Positions 35,481-47,800 of a DNA stretch of 64,000 bases are shown here, piece by piece. The notes under the pieces were generated by a model. The model was given only the letters and a program-made list of their open reading frames with translations, had not been told where the DNA came from and searched no databases. Source of the stretch: Neurospora crassa OR74A. Taxonomy: Eukaryota > Ascomycota > Sordariomycetes > Sordariales > Sordariaceae. Position numbers and translations under genes: made by a program. Within the stretch, counting starts at the first letter, position 1, and each line of letters opens with the position of its first letter. The stretch covers positions 682,001 through 746,000 of the forward strand of contig NC_026503.1 in the NCBI RefSeq assembly GCF_000182925.2, in the 5' to 3' direction.

Positions 35481-37800
35481 TAGTTAATAGCCGCCTCCTA
35501 GCAATTAAGAGTAGAGTTAGATTTGTTAATGTACTAATTGTAGTAAGAAGAAATTAATATTAGTATTTATTAGTAAGAATAATCTAAACCTTCTTACGGT
35601 TATTTGTAACGTTTATTGTAATAAGCGTACTCTAGTAGGTTATTTCTCTTTTTTATTATTATTATCTAGTTTATTATCTCCCTTCTTATTGGCCAACTAA
35701 TCAATTAATATCGTCTAATTAATAGTAAATCCTTCAAAATACGTAAATCCTACTATAAACCTAGTATAGTGTATTCTTCACCTACCTACGGGTAAATAGT
35801 GCCTTCGAGGGTTAAGATCCGAGCCGTAGGGGGTTATGGGTGTAACTCGGATAATACTGGCTAGTTGTTAGTAATAAGTTGTATTTTGAATAATTAACCT
35901 TCTGCCTCTTTAGAATTGGTCTTAACGATATCGAATAGTATTAAGCTTGCAATTTGCCACTAATCTTAATACTGCCAATTCTAATACCTTTAGTAATTCC
36001 GCCGTCCCTAATCCCTCTACTAGCGATAAACGAGGTCCCGAAGCTATATTAATATTATTACTGGAAGATAGCTAAATTTATATTTACTGGCGGCCCGCTC
36101 TCTTAGAAGTTATAGAGTATTTCAATAATATTCCTCGCTAATAAATTTAGGAGAATCTACCTCCTTAGCAAATTTAGCAACCTCAACCTCAGTAAGTATA
36201 ACCCCCGGTATTTTAACGTTTTAATCCCTGTTAACGTTTAAATAGTAAGGATATTAATATCTCTATATATAAGTTATTGGAATTTGAATAGTAGTAATAG
36301 TAATAAGGGGAATTCGGACTTCGTATAGTTATATATTAAGAATTTAAGGCCAAATAGCGGTAGTAACTATAGCAAGTATAATAACCTCCTCCCTAAATTC
36401 CCTAACCTCCCTTACTATAAATTTAATAACTTTAATGTAAATAGATAATTTAACCCTAACCGGCTTAGAAAGTTAGTTTAGGTTTATAACGGCCTATTAA
36501 CCGTTCGATTTAATGTTTATAACCTTAACTTTAAATTAATATATAGTTTACTACTACTAGTACCTTTCGGTTTAAAATTTATATTCCCTAATACTAATTT
36601 ATTAAATTTAAGGCTAATTTTATTTAATAGGATACTTAATATAAAATAGGTAGGCTATATTTATAGGTATATCTTCTATTGCTGGATTATTTCTTTATTT
36701 ATTAATACCCTTTTTCAATAGGATGACGAAGAGATTGTTCGAGTTTGCCTAGAGAGAGACTAGATTTAATGAAATTATTGCCTTCGTAAGTGTAATTGAG
36801 AATAAGATATTATACCTATTCCCTTATTAGTTATATTAATTGCTTAATAATACTCTAAATTAGAATTAGGCGTTAGCGAGCTGGATTCCGTTTAATTTAT
36901 ATACTACCGCTATTATCTTATACTTCTTATTGCCGACTGTAACCCTACTATAGGCTTTTATTGGTTTTATAATAGTAATGACCGATTTATTTACTTAATT
37001 TATTATATTATTCGACCAATTATAGACCGGAATTTAGTTACGGGTAATTATATTATATACGATAATAACTAACGATTTATTTATTCGAATTACTATTATT
37101 TTTAGTATAATAGCGAATGTAATCCCGTTACTGGAAGCTATATACTTTATTAATTATTTGTATAATATAACCTCAATTCTTAGCGTAAAGTCTATTACAT
37201 TTGTAATAGTGTGGCCGATTATTTAGATTATATAATTTATAATTATATAAAACAGGACTATTTTTTATTATATTTAGGAAGAGCCGATAAGAATAATAAT
37301 TAGCCAACTATACTAACTCTAACTAATCCTAATCTCCTAACGTAGTTTACCGATAATAACGATATTAATATTCAATTTAATGAAGAAATACCCTACTTCT
37401 TTTACCCGGTATATAGATTAGTACGGTACCCTATTGATAAAGATCCGATTACTGGATTTTGTATGATATGCGTGTATGCTAGCCCCTATTACAATATTCG
37501 AGAAGAAAATAAAGTCTATTTCAGTTATCTTTAAGATTTCCCCCGCCATTATTTCTTTAATAAATACAGTCATAATTATTGAACATAATTATTACTATAA
37601 TTGTTAGGTACTACTTAATGAAGATGAAGATAGTAATAGTAATAATAATTATAATAATTCTTACTATTTCGATAACGACTAGGATAATAACGACCTATTT
37701 TAAATTAAACCCCGCTTTCAAATGCGTAATAATCCTTTTAATAATCCCAATGCTACTTTTAATATTAATAATTTCATCTAAGATTATAGCCTTCTAGAGA
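35480..37800 (+). pseudogene. Unknown protein relic: Cys pairs, Gln/Asn-rich, internal repeats
   Basis: The plus strand begins with CTNCSKKK and, 22 residues on, CNVYCNKR, a possible zinc-binding pair. Then comes a Gln-rich stretch (IQQPQPQQVQPP near 36,170), and at 36,900-37,500 a repeated motif around x-P-x-T-G-x-Y (NPTIGFYWFY, NLVTGNYIIY, NPVTGSYILY, DPITGFCMI). The tail (37,580-37,780) is Asn/Asp-rich. Stops are at Gln codons. I do not recognise it; the Asn/Gln-rich character recalls the accessory proteins of elements A and B. Confidence 0.4.
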
Positions 37801-38070
37801 CCTAGTCCTAATCTTATTTCTAGCCTTCCTAGCTACGAAGGAGAGGCTAATGTGGTCCCGGACGCCCTAAACCACCCCCGGGCTTATAATAACCAACCGG
37901 GCTTCGATTCCCGGGCTTACTTAATAATGAATTTAAGCGGGACCCGGTCTTTACCAGTAATATAAATATACGAATAATCCTAGACCCTTATTATAAATAG
38001 TTTTGCAATTGCTAGGTTATATTGGATATAGAGACTATAGAATATTATAGCTGTCGTAAAGAAAAGTAGT
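37801..38070. other. Short GC-richer stretch before MULE-3
   Basis: Contains three CCCGGGCTTA-type words (37,878-37,922), hardly mutated. No frame. Ends at the 8-bp duplication of MULE-3. Confidence 0.35.
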
Positions 38071-38078
38071 TTTAATTA

Positions 38079-41000
38079 GAGTTAACCTCCCCGCACGCAC
38101 CCAAAACCTCCAGGTACGCACCCCCACCAAAAAACTGGGGCGGTTCAGCTGATGACACCTGACATTGAAATTCCCGTTTTTACCCGCAAAATTTCGTCTT
38201 TTCAATACACGCAACATCGCTCTAACTTGGCCATTTCTTTTCACCCTTTTTCACACGGCCAGCTACACGCATTTACACTAGCACTAGTACTAGTACTAGC
38301 ACTCTATATGTATCTACAATAATATTCTATACTATACTTAATGTATATAAAGTTATTATATTCAAATAATTTCTAGACTAATTAATCGCTACAAATACCT
38401 TCTACTCTAGTAACTGTACTATCGAAGCGCCCTCGTCGTACGTTGTAATCCTCTAATAATATATTTACTTTTAATACCTTATTCAACCCCAATACAATAT
38501 AAATTATACTAATTAACGACCCCCTCTTCTCTCTCGAACCGACCGACGATTATAATAAGATATACGCCCATTTTGTCGCCTTCTACCGTCGCTATCGCTT
38601 TAGTATTTTGGTTCAATGTAATTAAAAGTATAATAGATTAAGGTATTTAGAATATAGTTCTATTATTAAGGTTGTATTTCGGTACGACTACGTAGAGCAT
38701 CGACCTTAAGCCCCTTCTAATAATAATAATAATTTAAAGAAGTGGTCTATATTACGAAAGAAAGTTCGCTACTATCCGTTTAGAATTGTACTTTAATTTA
38801 AAAAGAGTATAGGATGGGGATAGACTACCCGGGCTATAAATTTAATATACAAAGGCTATTCCCCGTCGTATACATTAGAAGGCTACCTTATATTTCGTAT
38901 TAAGGTATACGAGTGCGAGGTTAACTTAGAAGCTAATTGCTTTATCGAGGAGCTTCTACTACAGCGAGATCTTACTATACGAACTATTCTCGCTATAGTT
39001 AGGGAAAAGTATCCTACTATTCCCTAGATTTACAAAGACCTCGATAATATGCGCTAGTGTACCCGCCGTACTCAACGACAGGGTTATGATAATACCCAGA
39101 CTTTTATCAAGCGGCTTTATAACGATTACCACGGCGATAGTGGGGTTATTGTATTTAAGTTTGAAGTCTTTAATAGGTATGACAATAATGTACTCCGCTA
39201 CATATTTTGGGTAATTAACTGTTAACGTCGGATATAGAAGAGGTTCCTATATACTCTTTTACTCAATACGATATACAAAACCAATTGCTACTACCTCCCC
39301 TTAGTACAAGGAGTAATCCTTATACTAGAGAGGATATCTATACTAATTTTTTAAGTAATTATTAATAATAAAAGGGAGGAGGGTTTTACCTTTTTAGCCT
39401 AATATATTAGAAATGTAGCTAACGAATTCGAAATCCCTTACCCCTTAATAGCTATAACTAACGGCGACCTCCAATTTACTAATATTATTGACCAGACCTT
39501 CCCTAATATATAGAGACAATGCTATATATAGTATATTAATTATAATATTATTAACTATTTTAAGAAGGATTGGGTACGTAGTCCCTCGCCCTTATTGTCT
39601 ACTAAATTTACCCCTAGCTATAATATATAAGAGTAATGTAATAAAAAAGATTTTAAAGAGTTAAAGCGACGGTATACCCGAATTTTAATAACTATTAGAG
39701 CTAAAATTAGACTAGATCCCTTACCTAATAAAGTTACTAATATACGGTTAATATTATTCTTTGTATAGTAGTATATAATTTACTCCTCGGATGTGACGGA
39801 GTTCGAACGTACTTAGTCTATTCTACAACGTCAATTTGGTTATACCCAGAAGGATATCGTCTTGTAGATTAAGGAGAAGCTGTTACCCTATAAGAAGGAA
39901 TAGGTAGGCTACTATACTAAGAACTATTTCAATTAGGGATAAAGGACAACGTCTCCTAATAAAGCTAATAACGGTTTTCTTAAAAATTATAAATTGTTAG
40001 TTCGTGGCGGTCTAATTGAACTATATAAAGCTTGTCTTCAATATATAAACTACCGTTATAAAATTTATATAAATCTATTAGCTAAATTAAATATTTATAT
40101 ACGTATAAAGTAGGTCAACCGTAAGTGGATAGGTAAATGCCTATACGAATTATTTGTGTAGGTACTTAATTTTATAGATCGCTAGCAAATCAAATTTAAA
40201 TCGATATTACCCTCCTAGCAGTTCCCTAATACTCCTTTTAAGCCTTGCTTAAAGAACTTTAGAGCCCAGTACGGTTTCCCTTGTGCTTATAAAATAGAAG
40301 TGTTATTAAATAAGGGTAAGATAACGCTAGTAATTAAGGCGGTTTGTTACCCCTTTTAGTATTTGTGTTAATGTTGTGTAAATTATAGTTACGATCTATA
40401 GTCCGGTTACTCCCTATACTAACCTATATACTAGGATGCGGTAGATAGATACCTTAAATATAAACTAGCCGCCAGAGCATTGCCTAAAGGGCGCCCGTGT
40501 AAGTAAGGAGGACCGTTTAGTAATAAACCTATATTCGTAGTGCTACTAGCTAGTAGTAAGCCTACCCTATTAGCGCTAAAGGGTAAATTACGTAACCTAA
40601 GCACCATTCGAGCCTTAGTGCGCCGTAACTATTCCCAATACGAGAAGGGGCCCAGTATTGATGAGTTTAATGAGCTTGACGCCCAGGAGGATGAGGTTCG
40701 CAGTTGTATTGAGGTAGCTGATAATAATAAGGATAACGAACTTGGGAGATATTGGGAGGCGAGAGTTCGAGAGTAGATGGTGAAAGAGAGAGAGAGAAGG
40801 GAGGAGGTTGTTGAGATATCATTAACTGGCTCGTCTGACGAGCTCTCTGAACTATCAGATGTGAGTATTTAGTATAGAGTAGAGTAGAGTAGAGTCAATA
40901 CTATGGAGAGCATCACCAGATTGGCGCTGTCAGATTTGCTTGCCCGCTGAAGAGCAAGACTTACAGGGCATTTACAGGGCATTTACTAGGTTGGCCCACT

Positions 41001-41116
41001 TCAAGACATTGAAAATCCCGATTTTTACAGCCAAAATGATATATTTTACATGTCAGCTGTCAGATTCCAAAAAGTGCGTACCTGGAGGTTTTGGGTGCGT
41101 GCGGGGAGGTTAACTC
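38079..41116 (+). mobile_element. MULE-3 (Mutator-like DNA transposon)
   Basis: A 3,038-bp element with inverted ends GAGTTAACCTCCCCGCACGC and its inverse, continuing ACCCAAAACCTCCAGGTACG on both sides. It is flanked by a perfect 8-bp duplication TTTAATTA (38,071-38,078 and 41,117-41,124). The left terminal ~190 bp share sequence with MULE-2. The right flank is LINE copy III. Confidence 0.93.
38402..40872 (+). pseudogene. MULE transposase, full-length frame with RIP stops
   Basis: Readable as one frame of roughly 820 codons whose interruptions are nearly all TAG/TAA in Gln (or Trp) positions. Order: DLTIRTILAIVREKYPTI and RRTQRQGYDN (N-terminal DNA-binding part), FLYTLLLNTIYKTNCYYLP (first catalytic Asp now Asn), IINNKREEGFTF, LIAITNGDLQF (second Asp now Asn), TFPNIQRQCYIQYINYNI, then a long C-terminal part with a Cys cluster near 40,360-40,395 (a possible SWIM-like zinc site) and GRPCKQGG. 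It ends in an acidic/Ser tail at TAG 40,870-40,872. The start is uncertain. The 3' ~240 bp are GC-richer and least mutated. Confidence 0.85.
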
Positions 41117-41124
41117 TTTAATTA

Positions 41125-42540
41125 AGGGTTATAACTATTAATAATTAAAATATTTATAATTAGTATATCTATGTTAATATAAACAGAACCGGAGACCGCA
41201 CGAGCAGGAGTAGCGAAACCGCTACCGCCGGACACAATACGCGCAGGAGTAATAGCGCCACCACTGGAGCCGGACGCGATCCGAACCAGGTTCATAGTAC
41301 TACCGCTGGGAAGAGAAGGGATACGACCGTAACGAGCATCCCTTACAATTAATTTACAATAACCCTTTTACTAATATTTAGTAATACTATAGCTAATAGC
41401 GTAGGGAAGACGTTCGTAGTTAGTGAATAATTCGTCCCGCTCCAAACGCATATATATACGATATATGAAATCGTTAGCAATACGAACGAAGGCATCCAAA
41501 TTGTAATTAAACTAATCTTAACTACTTAATACTATAATAACGGCTATCGTTTAAATAATATTACAAGCGTTATAAAGGCTAATAGGGACATTTAATATAT
41601 ATATTTTATAAATATAAATATAAGTAGTATTTTAAATATTACTAATTAAGATAGAAGTTAAATAATAATAAAGGGAAGAGAATATAGAGAATAAGGGATT
41701 TACTAGTTATTAAAATAAAGTAAATCTTCTTAGTAATAACCTTATACAAAATATCAAGGGAATTAAATTTATTATTAGAATATAAAATAGAAACGAAATT
41801 TAGAGTATAGTAAAAGTAAGGAATTTTACGAATAATATTAATTAAGTTAATATAAGGGCCGAAGAGGAAAAAGAAGGAAGTTGTACTAGTTTAGAGAAGG
41901 ATAATTACTAAGGAAGTTATAGAAATTATAAATAAGGAACGTAGGCTCTAAAAATAAAATTGCAAGGGATATAGAATTTAGGGATACATTAAAAGAGGGA
42001 CTTTCTATATTAGAAATTAAATTAATCGGACTAAGTTAATAATAGCTAAAGGAAGCTATTTTATTAGAAATTACAATAGGGAAAAAGAGGGAAGAGGATT
42101 AAGAAGGGGCGCTATATTAGGGATTATATAAATAAAGGAAAGGGGTCCTTATATTATTATAATTAAAAGTAAACCCGTAGGGTAAAAGAATAAATAATAG
42201 GGTAGAAGTATTTATAAACGGAGTAAGGAGGTAGAAAAGTGGAGTAATAGACGGGAAGATAGGATAAGGAAACGGGGGGAAGGTAGACGAAAGTATAGTA
42301 GGAGGTAAAATAAAGAGGCGGCGAAGGAGGCGGCGCGTTGGATTTAATCCTATTCCTATTATTCTTATTATTTTAATATTAGGATGACGCAACGGTGGGA
42401 GAAACGAGATTAGTTCGCTATAACGGTAGGTAAGAACTGTTATAACTATAAGCAAAGTAGGAGCGGCGTAGGGAACTATAGCCGAGATGAAACTAGGGGT
42501 TTTTATCCGGCGGCGCTTAACGCCGTACGGTTTTCCCCTC
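41125..42540 (+). mobile_element. LINE copy III, 3' part (left of element B)
   Basis: The plus strand is collinear with the reverse complement of copy II (for example AAACCGCTACCGCCGG, then AAGATAGAAGTTAAATAATA, then GGTTTTTATCCGGCGGCGCT). It stops at TTTTCCCCTC (42,540), where element B starts; the missing 3' end is found at 54,310-54,395. The 5' limit is unclear because MULE-3 lies there. It is the least mutated LINE copy near 41,190-41,340. Confidence 0.75.
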
Positions 42541-42549
42541 TACCTAGCA

Positions 42550-42740
42550 GGATATATAGGAATCGTGGATACCGTACTGGTACTGTACTACTACGGTATA
42601 TCTATACTGTACCTAAACATTCTACGGTCGCTCTACAGTAAATAGCTTAGTACGGTAATTTGGCACCGGGGCAGATTCCCTACGGTAGATTAGCACAGCA
42701 CCAGATTTCCCACGGTAGATTGGCACCTAGCTTGGAAAAA
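42550..42740. repeat. Left terminal CGGTA repeats of element B
   Basis: Multiple TACGGTA/TACCGTA words, three of them inside longer units of the form ACGGTAGATTRGCAC or TACGGTAATTTGGCAC. The right end (54,170-54,290) has TACGGTAGTTTGGC and further TACGGT words. Likely binding sites for the element's own proteins (inferred). Confidence 0.65.
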
Positions 42741-43940
42741 TTGATCCCTATCCAGGTGTAGGCCGGCCTAATGTATATATAATAATACAGACTAGAATAG
42801 TAGGGAAGTCGCGAGGGACGCTTACATTATCTACTACTATTTATAACTATAGTACTAATACAAATGCTAATACTACTACAATACCCGCCGCCCGCCTATT
42901 GCAAGTGCCTCCCTCCGCCTGCCTACCGCCTAATACCGCCGACGACTCGACGTAGTATACTATACGGTCTATAACGGCCTATATTATAACCGAGCGTACT
43001 ATATTGTAAAAGGAAATCCTTAATTATAGTATATAATACTACTACCGTACTATCGGCGGCCGGCGCTACGCGCCGGTCCGGTGTAATTAGTAGTAAAGAG
43101 GTTATATAGTTCATTTAAAACAATTAGTCAATATATTATTATACGCCAGAGATAAAAATATACGAAAGCTATACTAGTAGTACAAATACGAAGAATAATT
43201 AATATAGTAATTAGATAGAGCTACAAGGTACGGAGATAATATATAGTACAGTTAGACTTTTGATTTATAATAGCGAAGAAAAGAATAGATAGAACATCGG
43301 AAAAGAAGTCCTTATTATATTAAACTATAGCTGGGTGGCTAGTATATTTATAATAGATATTGTACTTATATTAAATTTATTAGTAGCTCGTATGGTTGTA
43401 AAGAATGAAATAATCTAGTATAATTACATACTATTAATTGGGCTTGGAAGTATATATATTATATTTACTACTAGTGTAATACAATTATTATATTTAAATA
43501 ATATTCTAAAATACTAATATTAACGCTAGTCGATAATTTTATTTTTAGCGTTCGTAAAGCTTCGAGACGTTTATAATATATACCCTTTCTATAAGAATAA
43601 TTAGCAACCCAATAATCAACGCTTCTTATAGAAAAACACAGGGCAATTTAAAGTTAGTATTTATTATATTTGAGGCCACTATATTCGTAATTACAAGAAA
43701 GATATAGCGTTCGCTATACTAACTTTACTTATACGTAAAAATATAGTTAATACGGCCGAATATATTATTATTACAATATTTAATATTATTTCCTATATTA
43801 TATATATATCTTCGGAAAGTCCTATATGTATTTTATTAATTATAATCCCAATTTCGGTATAATATACTTAGATTTCTATAAATAGGATGATTTAATGTAT
43901 AGTAATGCGAGGTGTGATGTAGCCTTCTAGTAATATATAT

Positions 43941-44190
43941 AAAAAATACAGTTCCCCTGGGCGGAGCCAAAGCTCAGGGGAGACAGAGAGACGCCCATTC
44001 TTAGTACTTTTCTTTTGAAAATCTTTTAAAAAAAAATTAAAAAAAAAAAAAAAAAAAAAACTTAAAGCAGGATTGAACTTACAACCTTAGAAGAAGTAAT
44101 ATAATAATAACCATTAAGCTACTAAGCTTCAATACTTATCATACTAAAGTGTTTGATTTTCTCCTTTATATTCTGAAGCTTAAGGTTAAG

Positions 44191-44231
<41 letters not shown>

Positions 44232-44830
44232 CAAAGGCAAAATTTTGAATTTTTTTTTTCGTTTTTTCTATTTTTTAGGGCTTTTCAATTTTCAACCCTA
44301 ACCCTAACCCCCTCTTCAAGACCTTCAGGGTTAAGTGCCGAGGTTTGGGACTTGGTCATTTTTTTGGACTTAGTCATTTTTCGGACTTGGTCATTTGCAA
44401 CGCCCAAGTGCATTTACTACTAAAGTCCTTATTTTCAACTTCTTTTGCATTTTTCTCAACAACTAGGGCGTGCACCACAATGCGACCGGTACCAAAATGA
44501 CCGCCTTTCTTTTCTCGTCATTTTGAGACCATGTTCATTTGGATGTACTAGATGGTTGAGGAGGAATCGCTATTGCAAAGGAAAAAGTGGCTTTTTCAAA
44601 CTACTATTCAAACCGTATCCTACTTGGCGCCAAATTTTCCTATTTAGGACTGCCAAGCCGTGCCAAGACGGGTATTTTTTTTGCATTCCAACCGCTAATA
44701 GACAGATACGCCGCGCCTTCCTCGCTTGCGGCGTTGGGTAGGCCCATGGACCACGACCTTTGGTGCGGATCTTCCATATCACCGTTCGGCCCACGACAAC
44801 GCTCGAGCTCTGAAAGCATGGGCGTCTCAA
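43941..44830 (-). mobile_element. Repeat X1 (890 bp, complete)
   Basis: Flanked by a perfect 10-bp duplication TAATATATAT (43,931-43,940 and 44,831-44,840). In X orientation (minus) it starts TTGAGACGCCCATGC and has the inverse motif GAATGGGCGTCTC 50-60 bp from its other end, then a hairpin (CCCCTGAGC-TTTG-GCTCCGCCCAGGGG) and CTGTATTTTTT. Inside are a telomere-like tract (44,294-44,310), a 39-base poly-A (44,191-44,229), and a tRNA-like segment. It is much less mutated than its surroundings, and the overlapping open frames at 44,445-44,862 are not supported as genes. Element class not known. Confidence 0.8.
44061..44129 (-). tRNA. tRNA-like segment in X1 (resembles tRNA-Arg, TCT)
   Basis: The minus strand has A-box-like TAGCTTAATGG, a loop CTTCTAA with TCT in the anticodon place, and B-box-like GTTCAATCC. 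The stems are imperfect, so this is a degraded tRNA or a tRNA-derived Pol III promoter. The same place in X2 (29,910-29,980) keeps AGTAGCTTAATAG but has lost the anticodon loop. Confidence 0.5.
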
Positions 44831-44849
44831 TAATATATATTAATATTAT

Positions 44850-47800
44850 AATGTACTATTAATATAAATAAGCCTATTAGGGGGTGGCAAGGCCGTACAT
44901 CTACCAAAGTAATATATTGGAATAATAGCTCGGGGAAGTAGGTTCGGGGTTTTAGAATCTAAGTATAATAAGGTACAAAGATTAGTATTAGGTATATATT
45001 ACGGCGGGTATAAGGCTAGTACCTGCTTTGATATATGGCTAACGTTTATTTAATAATAGATATAGGATAAAGTATATTTATTAATCTGTAAATACCATTC
45101 AATTAGAATATTAAATAGCACTTAGATTAAAATAATTAATATTAATACTATAATCCAGTTCGTATATTACAGACAGCGTCCAGCGGAAGGTATCCGATAT
45201 TTGATACAATAATAATAATAAATAATAATTATATTTAATAATAAGATAATATACGTTACGTATCTCGGCTTTCTCAAATTTACTAATAATTGAAGGTCGT
45301 AAATAATTGTAGCCTATATTAAAAATATCGAACTCCTTTTCTTCTCTAACCGGGCCATCTCTATTAGTAAATAACGGGGTAATATTGAATTTAACTTTAT
45401 TATTACGCTAAAGCAAATCTTCGAATAAAGTAAGTACTTATTATACTAAAATATTAATTTAATCTATTAATATGCAATCGGTATCTATAAATAAATTAAG
45501 CAATATAAAGCGAATAATATAGATAATACGTTCCTATTCGAAGATTTATTTTTTAATATTTCGGCTATTAGTCGTTTAGGCTATTACTTTGAATTATCTA
45601 TATTATATTAGTCTTAATCCTAATATTATTCCTTTTACTAAAGGCTTGGGTTTTATATACTAATTGCAATAGAATTGTATAGCGTAGCCCAGCGCCGGGC
45701 CGGGCCGAGATTTCGGGTAATACCCGACTAACTACTATATAAATATAATTAGGTTTAGGGGTAATTATTGATACTACTTACTTATAATATTTTTCTTCCG
45801 CTAGTATATTAAATAAATTAGGTGGACTATACTTATTATAAAGATCGTTATAATATATACCTAGATAGACATTTGGTCGCAATACTTTTCTAATATATTC
45901 TTTCATATACTTAGGAAGGTTAATTGCTTCCGCTGTTGTATTTACAACCCTCTATTCCTTATTTTCTTTAAATATTTTAATATTGTCTAATATTTTAATA
46001 TCTACTAGGCCGCTGCTACTATAACTATTAATACTACGACCACTCGTAGTACTAAGGCCTCTAATACTTATTAGTCTACTTACTCCTACTAACGATATCC
46101 GAAATAATATTTGTAATAGATAACGAATTCGATTTCTAAATATTTAATACCCTTTAGAATTTTTAATTACTACATATACCGTAGCCTAGCATAGTTTTTT
46201 ATACTATACCCTTCTATTAAAGGCAATATTTTCAATTTTCTTATAGATTTACTTCGTATTTCTAGTATTTATTAATATAACGTTACTCTAAACTATTATT
46301 ACTATTACCTACACAATACAGCTTAGTAAATTATTATTTACTTCGTCGTTTTTGTTATTATTTTCCCCGTCCGAATTAATATAATTAAATTATATTACAG
46401 CCTTCTAAATAGCCTAAGTATATCGGTTAATATAGTCTTTCCGTAGCTATACTTCTAGAAGGGGTATTATGATAATTAACTATTAGGTATACTATGATAG
46501 GTTATATAAATTAAAATAGAAGATGAATAATAGAATATTCCAATTAGAAGGAAATAACTAACTTCGAAGTATATAGTTATATTTAATATATACTTTAAGC
46601 GTAAAGGAAACGTTAAAAAGCATTTCGTAAATAGCGGCTATTATACCCTTATACTTAGAATATACTAGATTTAGAACTTAAGTTATAATAGTGTCTAGCG
46701 CTAGTATTAAATTAAATAAAATTAGTTATATCTTATTAATACCCTACTAGGTCCTAAAAGCGGCCTTATCTTTCTCAGCCAATAGATTATTATCTACTTC
46801 GTACTACATTTACATATATTAATAATAAAACCTATTAATCTCGGGGGTTCCCATACCGCAAATAACGTTTTATTAATTAACAATATATTATAAGTTAACG
46901 AAATAAAAATAATAGAATTTATAGCCTACTATACCGACAATACTCGTATTCTAATTCTATTATAATATATTACTAATATAACAAAGCGTAAATACCGATA
47001 CTATAATAGGTCTACTATAAATTTCTATTATCACTATACCCTAATTAAATTGTATTAAATAGCTAAGATATTTAATAATATTATCGAAATTAGAAGCGTA
47101 GGGGCCTAAAACTAATAGAAAAATATCAGTATTTCTAATACAACTATTTCTAGAAGATAGGCCGGCAGGGCTCTAGTATATACTTGTAATTAATCAACAA
47201 GTATTACAATAAACGCTAAAGCCGTTAATAAACGTAAGTATTAAATAGCTTAATATATCTATACTGGGATTATTAACTTTATCCTATTACTCTTCGAAAA
47301 TTATACGACTAAATATCTTAATTTCCAATTCTACTCAAGGGGGTGAAGTATATACAAATAAGTAAATCTATCTTTTAGATTTAGAATTATCAAGGTCTAT
47401 TTAATAGCTAATACTATTTCTTTCGTTAAGCCCCACTTTATTAAAAACTCAGCGAAGTAGAAAGGAGTTCTTTTTTTTCATAATATATAGCTCTATTAAA
47501 TATTTCGCAAAATTCAATCTCAGTACCCTTTTACTAGAAACAGCCGGGCTTAGGTTATCTAAATTATTACTATTAAAATAATCGGTATTAATAAATGTAA
47601 ACTAATCAGCCCAATATTAAAGAATCTAATATTCTTCGTCTATACATTTTACAAATTCGAACTTCTTAAAATATATATCCTAGCCAATTTAATAATATAT
47701 ACCTAATCCTAGAAATTCTTACTCAATAATAGTAATATCTACACATTCATCAATAATAAATATAACCTCCCCTTTATATTTATAAAAGTCATTAGTATAA

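Noticed and set aside
44445-44862. Three overlapping open frames of 86-98 residues
   Set aside because: They lie in GC-richer repeat X1, on both strands, and X2 and X3 do not conserve them. The composition explains the lack of stops.
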